From Lachnospiraceae bacterium (lineage in GTDB: Bacteria > Bacillota > Clostridia > Lachnospirales > Lachnospiraceae): a stretch of DNA of 64,000 nucleotides. Below are positions 1-7,575 of this stretch, one piece after another. Made by a program: the position numbers and the translations under genes. Under the pieces are notes generated by a model that had not been told where the DNA came from, searched no databases, and saw only the letters and a program-made list of their open reading frames with translations. The stretch's first letter is position 1. Every line of letters begins with the position of its first letter. Location of the stretch: contig JAQUUX010000001.1 in assembly GCA_028693705.1 (NCBI GenBank), positions 1 through 64,000 of the forward strand, given 5' to 3'.

Positions 1-134
1 AGCGGGGCTTATTTAAGTGTCTCTACTCTGTTCAACGTCACTCATCATCATTCAGAAAACTGACGGATTGACACTTTAGGAGAAGTTAATCATTTTGAAA
101 TAACATTTTGCGGAAACTCAAGGCAAATCAAGCT

Positions 135-381
135 TTAATTCCTATGCATGTTTACCAGATAGCTTTGATGGCATCGTAGGAAACAAGCAGGATTCATTTC
201 AAAAATATCCTTTGCATAATCCACATGGCCAGTAAGATAAATAACTTGAAGCTCTGAATTTCTCTCCTGTAACTCTTTTACCACCTGGATGCCATTGGCA
301 TCCTCCAGTTTGGTATCCATTACTAAAATATCTATCATCACCCGCATACAATTGAATCATATTTTGAACATCCCTTTTCAT
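135..381 (-). pseudogene. Remnant of a LytTR-type response regulator
   Basis: A broken reading frame with two recognisable pieces of a LytR/AgrA-type regulator. The first is the middle of a receiver domain: a DILVMD strand with the phosphoacceptor-type Asp, then ANGIQVVKEL and VIYLTGH. After PACFL the frame runs directly into RCHQSYLVNM, the conserved segment near the C-terminus of LytTR DNA-binding domains. The receiver end, linker and most of LytTR are therefore missing. The N-terminal part (MKRDVQNMIQLYAG) lies in another frame, so there is a frameshift too. A stop follows soon after the LytTR fragment. It lies directly downstream of lrgB. LytSR systems control lrgAB in other Firmicutes, so it may be the dead former regulator. 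That link is inference. Confidence 0.7.
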
Positions 382-426
382 TTGTATCTGGTATACATAT
401 TTTTTAACATACTACTCTCAATATGA

Positions 427-1122
427 TTATATCCAAAATCCCGCGAATATAGATGCACCTACTACCGTCAACAGTCCCGCCACTGCAATAGACAGACTGC
501 TCATGGCGCCTTCTATCTCCCCCATTTCCATGGCCTTGGTAGTGCCAATCGCATGGGATGAAGTTCCAATGGCGATTCCTTTTGCCACCGGATCTTCTAT
601 TTTAAATATTCTGCAAATTCCTTCCGCAAACATATTGCCCAATACACCGGTTATGATAATAATAGCTACAGAAATGGTTACATATCCGCCGAGTTCCTCG
701 GAAATACCCATGCCTATTGCTGTGGTAATGGATTTGGGTAAAAGGGTGACATATTCAGCATGCCCCAGCCCAAACAGAATTGCCATGACCAGTACACATA
801 CCAAGCTGGTCAGAACACCTGACAGGATTCCGAACACAATGGCCTTCCAATTATTTTTCAGCATTTCAAACTGCTCATATAACGGAATGGCAAGGCAAAC
901 TGTTGCCGGTGTCAGCAGATAGCTGATGTACTTTGCCCCTTCATAATAACTGTCATAAGGAACATTACTTAAAATGAGAAATATCATAGTCGCAGCTGTA
1001 GCAATCAGTAATGGATTGCATATTGCCAGCTTACACTTCTTTTTTAGGAACAGGCCCGCTTCATATGACAGGATACTAATGATCACACCAAAGTACACTG
1101 AGTTCTGTAATAATTCAGTCAT
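427..1122 (-). CDS. lrgB: LrgB/CidB-family membrane protein
   Basis: A 231-residue, highly hydrophobic protein of the LrgB family, the larger partner of LrgA. The family is linked to murein hydrolase export or holin-like control and, in some bacteria, to pyruvate uptake. It shows several membrane segments, the conserved LLPKSITTAIGMGISEELGG block near residues 127-147 and a C-terminal GIAIGTSSHAIGTTKAMEMG block typical of LrgB. Length fits the family (about 230). Its start overlaps the end of lrgA by 8 bases, so the two are translationally coupled. The exact physiological role in this organism is not shown by the sequence. Confidence 0.92.
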   Translation of the reverse strand: MTELLQNSVYFGVIISILSYEAGLFLKKKCKLAICNPLLIATAATMIFLILSNVPYDSYYEGAKYISYLLTPATVCLAIPLYEQFEMLKNNWKAIVFGILSGVLTSLVCVLVMAILFGLGHAEYVTLLPKSITTAIGMGISEELGGYVTISVAIIIITGVLGNMFAEGICRIFKIEDPVAKGIAIGTSSHAIGTTKAMEMGEIEGAMSSLSIAVAGLLTVVGASIFAGFWI

Positions 1123-1471
1123 CTTTTCTCTCCTTTTGAATGATAAACTGAGTTACCACGCCGGTAACCGCCATGACTACAATGGTAGAAACTACAGTAA
1201 TCACAGCAAAGGATAAGAAATTAGGCTGCAGAACATCCCAAGCATCCATCAGTCCAACTCCTGCCGGGATAAATAGCATTGGCATGATTTCAATAAGAAA
1301 TCTTCCGGTTTCTCTTACCTGTTCTACCTTCAATATGCCTGCCAGTAATGCCACCAGCATAAGTACCAGCCCGTATATGCTTGTAGGCACCGGTAGTGGC
1401 AGTAAGAAATGCATTACCTCTCCAATAAAGGTTATAATCATTATAATACTAAACTGTTTTACGTACTTCAC
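1115..1471 (-). CDS. lrgA: CidA/LrgA-family holin-like protein
   Basis: A 118-residue protein with four predicted membrane helices and the family block LPLPVPTSIYGLVLM (about residues 24-38), followed by a short charged C-terminus (QKERKDD). The start is GTG with a GGAG site 7 bases upstream. It begins 20 bases after the phosphopantetheinyl transferase gene and overlaps lrgB by 8 bases, so it is probably transcribed with hisS/aspS upstream or from a promoter inside that region. LrgA and LrgB are known to work as a pair in the membrane; the substrate here is not known. Confidence 0.9.
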   Translation of the reverse strand: MKYVKQFSIIMIITFIGEVMHFLLPLPVPTSIYGLVLMLVALLAGILKVEQVRETGRFLIEIMPMLFIPAGVGLMDAWDVLQPNFLSFAVITVVSTIVVMAVTGVVTQFIIQKERKDD

Positions 1472-1491
1472 AACTTTTCTCCAACTATATC

Positions 1492-2223
1492 TTATAGTAA
1501 TTCTTCCACTGACTGAAATACGATTTTCCCGGGAAGTTCACTTTTTTCATAAGTGCAAACACTCATTGTATATCCGGCTTCACATATCTGCCCGGACAAA
1601 TCCATTTCTCTAAAACAGGCTTTCTTTCTATTTTGAAGATCCGTAAGTATCCCGGTTGACCAGTCCACCCGGTATCGTTCAAAGCCGATGGAGAGTCCTT
1701 CTCCCGTCAGTTTTGCAAAGGCTTCTTTTACCGTCCATAGTCTGCAAAGAAAAGCATTTTTTTCTTTTTCAGATAGTTTATCTAAAAAGGTTAATTCGCT
1801 TACTGCACAAACTTTCCTGGCAAAACCTGCTACGATATTCCTTGGTTCCTGGATGTCTATGCCGATATTACCTTTTGTATATCCAGCGACTACATAGTTT
1901 CCTGAATGGGACAGATTATATTGCCAGGCAGACAACACCTTTTCGCCTGTTCCATTAAGCTTAAAGAGTACAGGCTTCCCTTTTTTAACTTTTTGGATTT
2001 CCATGGAATGCATTTCTTCCATGGAATAATCAATTTTACTGAGGATATATCGTTCCAGAAGTCCTGCGCCAATTGCAAGTAACCTGCCCTGTTCGCTCTT
2101 TATTTTCTCCAGACGCTCTCTGCGTTCTTCCGTAAGGCAAGAAAGTGCTGCAATCTGCAGCGCTTCTTCGCGTAATCCTTCTATGTTCAACACATAAATC
2201 GTAGGACATATACTTTGGTTCAT
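1492..2223 (-). CDS. 4'-phosphopantetheinyl transferase, Sfp type
   Basis: A 243-residue member of the Sfp/AcpT superfamily, which moves phosphopantetheine from CoA to a serine of carrier proteins. The signature is complete: GIDIQ (Mg-binding Asp), and WTVKEAFAKLTGEGL with the Trp-x-x-Lys-Glu-x-x-x-Lys pattern. I chose the ATG at 2223 because AGAGGA lies 6 bases upstream. A start 27 bases further out has no site and would overlap aspS. The gene starts one base after the aspS stop. No polyketide or nonribosomal peptide genes lie nearby, so its carrier protein is unknown; fatty-acid ACP or an unlinked synthase are both possible. Confidence 0.9.
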   Translation of the reverse strand: MNQSICPTIYVLNIEGLREEALQIAALSCLTEERRERLEKIKSEQGRLLAIGAGLLERYILSKIDYSMEEMHSMEIQKVKKGKPVLFKLNGTGEKVLSAWQYNLSHSGNYVVAGYTKGNIGIDIQEPRNIVAGFARKVCAVSELTFLDKLSEKEKNAFLCRLWTVKEAFAKLTGEGLSIGFERYRVDWSTGILTDLQNRKKACFREMDLSGQICEAGYTMSVCTYEKSELPGKIVFQSVEELL

Positions 2224-2224
2224 G

Positions 2225-4015
2225 TTATTCCTCTGTTTTTGCAATAGCAATAGACAGCTCGTCTAACTGTTTCTGATCTACGGTACCCGGAGCACTTGTC
2301 ATCAGACATGTGGCATCCTTATTCTTAGGGAATGCAATAACTTCACGGATACTGTCAGCCTTGGATAATAACATAACGAAACGATCCAGACCATAAGCCA
2401 GTCCGGCGTGAGGTGGTACACCATACTTAAATGCTGTTAACAGGAAGTTGAACTGTTCCCATGCACGTTCTTTGGTAAAGCCCAGTGCCTCGAACATCTT
2501 CTCCTGGATATCATCCTGATGGATACGAACAGATCCGCCACCAAGCTCAACACCGTTTAATACAATATCGTATGCCTTTGCACGAACAGCACCCGGATCG
2601 GTATCGATCATATGCCAGTCTTCTTCCATAGGCATGGTAAATGGATGATGCATTGCCATAAATCTGTTTTCTTCATCGCTCCACTCGAATAATGGGAACT
2701 CCACTACCCATAAGAAGTTGAATTTATTTTCATCGATCAGACCAAGCTGTGCGCCCAGTTCCAGACGTAACTGTCCAAGAACCTTCCATACAATTGCATT
2801 CTTATCAGCTGCAAATAATAACAAATCTCCCTTTTTACCACCCATGGCAGCGACTAGTGCCTGTAATTCTTCTTCGGTCATAAATTTAGCAAAGGAGGAT
2901 TTGAAGGTGCCGTCTTCCTGTACTGCCAGATAAGCCAGTCCCTTTGCACCGCTGCCCTTAGCCATATCCACCAGAGCATCAATTTTCTTACGAGGCATAC
3001 CAGCCTCACCCTTTACACATAAACCGCGAACAGATCCGCCGTTTTCCAGTGCAGAGGTAAATACTCCAAAACCACAGCCCTTTACCACTTCTGACACATC
3101 TGTCAGTTCCATGCCAAAACGGGTGTCAGGTTTGTCAGAACCATAACGGTTCATAGCATCGATCCATTTCATTCTTGGTAAAGGAAGTTTCACATCCATA
3201 CCAACGGTTTCCTTGCAAACGGTCTGGATCAGTTTTTCATTTACATCCAATACATCTTCCACATCTACAAAGGAAAATTCCATATCAGCCTGGGTAAATT
3301 CCGGCTGTCTGTCAGCACGCAGATCTTCGTCACGATAGCATCTTGCGATCTGGAAATAACGATCAAAACCGGAACACATTAGCAGCTGCTTATATAACTG
3401 CGGAGACTGTGGCAGGGCATAGAAGTTACCTGGATGTACTCGGCTTGGTACCAGGTAGTCTCTTGCACCTTCCGGTGTGGAAATACAAAGGGTAGGTGTT
3501 TCAATTTCAATAAAGCCTTCCTTTGCCATGTAATTTCTCATAGATGTTGCAATCTTACTTCTTAAAATAAGCTTCTGCTGTAATTCCGGATTACGCAGAT
3601 CCAGGTAACGATATTTCAGGCGAATATCTTCTTTAGTACCGGATTCTACACCAACCGGGAAAGGAGGTGTTTCAGATTCGCTTAAGATTCTGCAGCTCTC
3701 AGCACGAACTTCGATATCGCCGGTTGCCAAATTTTCATTGGCAGAGCCTGCACGTTTGGTAACCTTACCGGTTACTGCAACGACAAATTCGCTTCTCATT
3801 TTGGTTGCTTTTTCAAAGGCTTCTGTTCCGCACTCGTCTTCTTCAAAGATGATCTGTAAGATACCGCTTCTGTCTCTTAAATCGACGAAGATAACGCCAC
3901 CTTTATTTCTCTGTTTCTGTACCCAGCCCATGACGGTAACTGTTTCACCGACATTAGCACCTGTTAATTCAGTGCATCTATGGGTTCTATGTAAACCCTG
4001 CATTGACTCTGCCAT
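2225..4015 (-). CDS. aspS: Aspartyl-tRNA synthetase
   Basis: A 596-residue class II aminoacyl-tRNA synthetase, the usual length for bacterial AspRS. Order: N-terminal OB-fold anticodon-binding domain (about 1-110, GWVQKQRNKGGVIFVDLRDR), class II catalytic core with motif 2 (FDRYFQIARCYRDEDLRADR), the bacterial GAD insert (about 290-430), and motif 3 near the C-terminus (HAGLAYGLDRFVMLL). It charges tRNA-Asp in the cytoplasm. It follows hisS by 56 bases and has GAGGAG upstream; a small inverted repeat, AAGTAAGT/ACTTACTT, lies just ahead of that site. The hisS-aspS pairing is common in Firmicutes. Confidence 0.98.
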   Translation of the reverse strand: MAESMQGLHRTHRCTELTGANVGETVTVMGWVQKQRNKGGVIFVDLRDRSGILQIIFEEDECGTEAFEKATKMRSEFVVAVTGKVTKRAGSANENLATGDIEVRAESCRILSESETPPFPVGVESGTKEDIRLKYRYLDLRNPELQQKLILRSKIATSMRNYMAKEGFIEIETPTLCISTPEGARDYLVPSRVHPGNFYALPQSPQLYKQLLMCSGFDRYFQIARCYRDEDLRADRQPEFTQADMEFSFVDVEDVLDVNEKLIQTVCKETVGMDVKLPLPRMKWIDAMNRYGSDKPDTRFGMELTDVSEVVKGCGFGVFTSALENGGSVRGLCVKGEAGMPRKKIDALVDMAKGSGAKGLAYLAVQEDGTFKSSFAKFMTEEELQALVAAMGGKKGDLLLFAADKNAIVWKVLGQLRLELGAQLGLIDENKFNFLWVVEFPLFEWSDEENRFMAMHHPFTMPMEEDWHMIDTDPGAVRAKAYDIVLNGVELGGGSVRIHQDDIQEKMFEALGFTKERAWEQFNFLLTAFKYGVPPHAGLAYGLDRFVMLLSKADSIREVIAFPKNKDATCLMTSAPGTVDQKQLDELSIAIAKTEE

Positions 4016-4071
4016 TTTGTTCTCCTCTTCAAGTAAGTTTAACTTACTTTGATCATATTTTATTAAAACTA

Positions 4072-5331
4072 CTATTTCAGTGGTTCTTTATAGAATTCCT
4101 TAAACTCTGTATATCCCTGCTGTTGCAGCTGTTCCTTCTGGAACTTCTTATTCTTATTCATACGAGCCACCAGTACCTGGAACCCATCATGTCTGGTCTC
4201 CTGTGCTTCTTTGATAACCTCACACAGTACCTCACCGGTTACACCTTTTTCTACCAGGAAAGCTGTTTTCACAGGCTCACTCGGGATCTTAAAGCCGCTT
4301 TCCATGAGTAACAGGATGATACGTTCAAAACCAATGGAAAATCCGCAAGCCGGCACATCATTGCCTGTAAATTTGCCAACCATCTTATCATAACGGCCAC
4401 CGCCGCCACAGCTGCCACCAAATTCCGGCATGGCGATTTCAAAAATAGTACCTGTATAATAAGACATACCACGTACCAGGGTCGGATCAAAGATCAGTTC
4501 AAAATAATCTCCCTTGGTAGCTTTTACACTGTCCATGATCTCATCGAAGCTGGTCTGAACACCTTCCTCTAAGAAATCTGCCAGCTTGTCTGCCAGATAA
4601 GCAGTGGGATTGCTGTTATTCTCAAGTCCCTGGAACAGTGCAATGTATTTGGAAACAGTTTCCTGTGCATAACCACTTTCTATTAGTTCCTTTTCCACGC
4701 CGTCCAAGCCGATCTTGTCCATCTTATCCAATGTAATAAATACATCATCATAGGACTCTTCTGCAAAGCCGCTGTAAGCAGCCATTGCCTTTAAGATACG
4801 TCTGTCATTGATACGGATCTGAAAATTTTTAAATCCAAGCTTTCCTAATGTAGTAGTCGTTGCCAGGATCAGCTCAATTTCAGCCAGATTGGTAGGCTCA
4901 CCCAGAATATCAATATCACACTGCATAAACTGACGATAACGACCTCTCTGCGGGCGGTCAGCTCTCCATACATTACCCATCTGTAATGCCTTAAATGGAG
5001 AAGGCAATTCACTTACATGGTTGGAATAATAACGTACAAGAGGAACTGTCAGATCATAGCGAAGACCTCCGTCTACCAGATCTTCCTCTGTCTGAGCCGT
5101 TTCCAGATTCAGTTTCTCTCCACGTTTTAAGATCTTAAAGATCAGTTTTTCATTATCTCCACCTGCCTTGCAGTTTAGGTTTGCAAGATTTTCTACGCAA
5201 GGGGTTTCAATGGAAGTAAACCCAAATTTACCATAAGTATCTTTGATAACTCCCATCACATATTCTCTTATTTTCATTTCCTCAGGCAGAATATCTTTCA
5301 TGCCTGTAACAGGTTTTTTATTCAGCGCCAT
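4072..5331 (-). CDS. hisS: Histidyl-tRNA synthetase
   Basis: A 419-residue class II synthetase. It begins with PVTGMKDILPEEM, typical of HisRS. It has motif 2 around QRGRYRQFMQCDIDILGE, the HisRS-specific LVRGMSYYTGTIFEI block, the glycine-rich GGSCGGGGRYD and motif 3 (ACGFSIGFERIILLL). The C-terminal anticodon-binding domain is present but short. HisZ-type paralogs lack some catalytic residues; here they are present, so HisS is the better call. It is the first gene of the hisS-aspS unit and has a promoter overlapping the hemZ stop codon. Confidence 0.97.
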   Translation of the reverse strand: MALNKKPVTGMKDILPEEMKIREYVMGVIKDTYGKFGFTSIETPCVENLANLNCKAGGDNEKLIFKILKRGEKLNLETAQTEEDLVDGGLRYDLTVPLVRYYSNHVSELPSPFKALQMGNVWRADRPQRGRYRQFMQCDIDILGEPTNLAEIELILATTTTLGKLGFKNFQIRINDRRILKAMAAYSGFAEESYDDVFITLDKMDKIGLDGVEKELIESGYAQETVSKYIALFQGLENNSNPTAYLADKLADFLEEGVQTSFDEIMDSVKATKGDYFELIFDPTLVRGMSYYTGTIFEIAMPEFGGSCGGGGRYDKMVGKFTGNDVPACGFSIGFERIILLLMESGFKIPSEPVKTAFLVEKGVTGEVLCEVIKEAQETRHDGFQVLVARMNKNKKFQKEQLQQQGYTEFKEFYKEPLK

Positions 5332-5367
5332 AATGTCCTCTTTTCTGTTAAAAATGCATACCCTAAA

Positions 5368-5396
5368 ATTTTACACGGAAAAACACCTTTTTTCAA
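5368..5396 (-). promoter_or_regulatory. Promoter for hisS
   Basis: Read on the minus strand: TTGAAA (5391-5396), a 17-base spacer, then TAAAAT (5368-5373). The -35 box overlaps the TGA stop codon of hemZ, so hisS can be started independently of the hemZ operon. Confidence 0.6.
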
Positions 5397-6853
5397 TAGG
5401 CTTCGTAGAGTTTCCTCTTTCGTTCTATCATTTCATCAATCTTTTCTATATATAAGCCAACATCCTTTACTGTATCACAGCGTTCGATTCTGGACTGTCC
5501 GCCCCGGCTCTTATCACCGGGGAACACTGCTTTGGAAACAGTACCTGCTCCCAGTGCCACAATGGACTGCTTTTCTTCCATGATCAGGATATTGTAGATA
5601 CCAAATTTGCCGTCTCTGGCATATCCCACATTTTCCAGGTTACCGGACATATTTTTCTGTCTGTAGAGATAATATGGTACCAAGCCCATTTCCCTGGCTG
5701 CCTTTTCTGCCAGCTGCATGGTGCTCTCTGTATTTTTCAGTGTCTGAATACCGTTTTCTTCAATCCATTGGTGTATCCTGGATGCACGTTTAATTGCCAA
5801 TGAATGCACCGTCAGACTGTCCGGTTTTAAACCGCTGATTACTTCCATGGTATGACGCACATCATCCTCAGTTTCCTCAGGAAGCCCCAGGATGATATCC
5901 ATATTGATATTATCAAAGCCTTCTTCTCTTGCCATCTGATAGGTTTCCAGCACCTGTTCCACCGTGTGATGTCTGCCGATCAGATCCAGTGTCTTCTGTT
6001 TCATAGTCTGCGGATTGACCGAGATTCTGGTGACACCATATTTTTTCAAAACCTGAAGCTTTTCTCTGGTAATGCTGTCAGCTCTGCCTGCTTCTACGGT
6101 AAATTCCAGTGAATGACTCATATCAAAGGCTGACGTGATCTTGCCAAGCAGTCTGTCCAATTCCTCCGGCTTTAAAGTGGTAGGTGTTCCACCACCGATA
6201 TAAACCGTGTCCAGTATTTTATCCCGATTCATATTTGCCACAAAATCAATTTCTTTTTCCAGGGCTGTAAGATATTCGCCTACTCTCTTTTCCCAGGAGC
6301 AAATCGGGTATGAGGTAAAAGAACAGTACAGACAAGTGGTCGGGCAAAACGGGATTCCAATATAAAGACTATACCCATTTTCATAATGCAATGCTGATAA
6401 AAGCTTATGCTCTCTTTTGGCAATTTCCAGACTTAAATTTGACTTTTCCTCACCGATCAGATAAGTTTCCTTCATATGCGCTAAAATCTCTGCATCACTT
6501 TTACCTTCTTCCAACAGTGCCATAGGTATCTTCGTCGGACGAATCCCGGTCATGCTGCCCCATGGAAGCTGTCTGCCTGTTACTTCTGACAGCACATGAT
6601 ATAAGAGATTCTTTAATTCATTTTTTATTTCCGATCTGTCAGCATTTGCTGTCAATTTGCAGCTTTTCTCCACTGTCGGTATAACTGCTGATGTAGTCAT
6701 CGTGATCCGTCCCGGCTGCAGGACGATCCTGTAATCCATCTGTTCCCCTTCGGGATCTGTGTGTATTTTCACATCCTCTCCCGGATAAAAAGCTTTTACC
6801 AGAGAATGAATATCATAGAAAAAGCTTTCCTCCAGGCATAATACCCTTATCAT
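5393..6853 (-). CDS. hemZ: Oxygen-independent coproporphyrinogen dehydrogenase-like radical SAM enzyme, HemZ type
   Basis: A 486-residue radical SAM protein of the HemZ group common in Clostridia. An N-terminal region of about 160 residues precedes the core. The iron-sulfur motif is C170-x3-C174-x2-C177 in FCPTTCLYCSFTSYP, followed by VYIGGGTPT and FTVEAGRADS as in the HemN superfamily. The ATG at 6853 is chosen because GAGAGGAAAT lies directly in front. A start 72 bases upstream lacks a site. HemN-like enzymes decarboxylate coproporphyrinogen III, but several relatives are heme chaperones or methyltransferases. No other heme genes are in the window, so the substrate is uncertain. Confidence 0.88.
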   Translation of the reverse strand: MIRVLCLEESFFYDIHSLVKAFYPGEDVKIHTDPEGEQMDYRIVLQPGRITMTTSAVIPTVEKSCKLTANADRSEIKNELKNLLYHVLSEVTGRQLPWGSMTGIRPTKIPMALLEEGKSDAEILAHMKETYLIGEEKSNLSLEIAKREHKLLSALHYENGYSLYIGIPFCPTTCLYCSFTSYPICSWEKRVGEYLTALEKEIDFVANMNRDKILDTVYIGGGTPTTLKPEELDRLLGKITSAFDMSHSLEFTVEAGRADSITREKLQVLKKYGVTRISVNPQTMKQKTLDLIGRHHTVEQVLETYQMAREEGFDNINMDIILGLPEETEDDVRHTMEVISGLKPDSLTVHSLAIKRASRIHQWIEENGIQTLKNTESTMQLAEKAAREMGLVPYYLYRQKNMSGNLENVGYARDGKFGIYNILIMEEKQSIVALGAGTVSKAVFPGDKSRGGQSRIERCDTVKDVGLYIEKIDEMIERKRKLYEAY

Positions 6854-6930
6854 ATTTCCTCTCAATCTGCCGTTATGCGGCATATACAACAGTAATGCTG
6901 CCCGCACCCTGCAGACAGCATTCAAATTTT

Positions 6931-7575
6931 TTATCCAAGTGCCCTGAAAAATGGGCTGTTTTGTTTTTCGAAAGCAACGGTAGACGTATCACCGTGTCCC
7001 GGTAATAATATGGTATCTTCCGGTAGATTCACAATCTGTGCATCAATGGAACGCATCAATGCAGATTCACTTCCTGTTGGCAGGTCAGTTCTTCCAATAG
7101 AACATTGAAATACTGTATCTCCACAGAAAAGTACTTCTTCCTTTTCCAGATAATAACAGCACCCGCCAATTGTATGCCCCGGAGTTGGTAAAAGCTTGAA
7201 TTCCATACCGGCCATCGTAAAAACAGTATTTGCTTTCAAATACTCATCTACCTGTAGTTTATAAGGCGGCATGCCCCACAATGCTGTCAGATTTTTCATT
7301 GGGTCTTCACAGACTTCACGTTCTGCTTCATAAGCATAAATCTTTGCTCCGGAAAGCTTTTGTAATGCCTCTGCACCCATCATATGATCGAAATGACCAT
7401 GGGTTAATAATATTCCTGCTAACTGCAGGTTATCCTCCTGCAATCGCTCAAAAATCCATTCGCCGTGATCGCCCGGATCCACACAGACTGCTTCTGTCTC
7501 TCCCTGTTTGTGAAAATAGTAGCAATTGGTCTGACACATGCTTACCTGGAGACTCTTTATCACAATATCCTTCAT
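6931..7575 (-). CDS. MBL-fold hydrolase, glyoxalase II-like
   Basis: A 214-residue metallo-beta-lactamase-fold protein. The metal-binding motif THGHFDH carries H59, H61, D63 and H64. Further ligands lie in PTPGHTIGG and LFCGDTVFQ, and a last His in LLPGHGD. The length and short form match the small hydroxyacylglutathione hydrolase-like group found in Firmicutes, many of which lack glutathione, so the true thioester substrate is unknown. Its ATG overlaps the rel stop codon by one base (TGATG), showing tight coupling to the (p)ppGpp enzyme. Confidence 0.9.
   Translation of the reverse strand: MKDIVIKSLQVSMCQTNCYYFHKQGETEAVCVDPGDHGEWIFERLQEDNLQLAGILLTHGHFDHMMGAEALQKLSGAKIYAYEAEREVCEDPMKNLTALWGMPPYKLQVDEYLKANTVFTMAGMEFKLLPTPGHTIGGCCYYLEKEEVLFCGDTVFQCSIGRTDLPTGSESALMRSIDAQIVNLPEDTILLPGHGDTSTVAFEKQNSPFFRALG

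Noticed and set aside
1-134. Gene at the left window edge
   Set aside because: Only AT-rich sequence is seen, with a decayed LytTR tail; no convincing frame or RNA structure can be supported.
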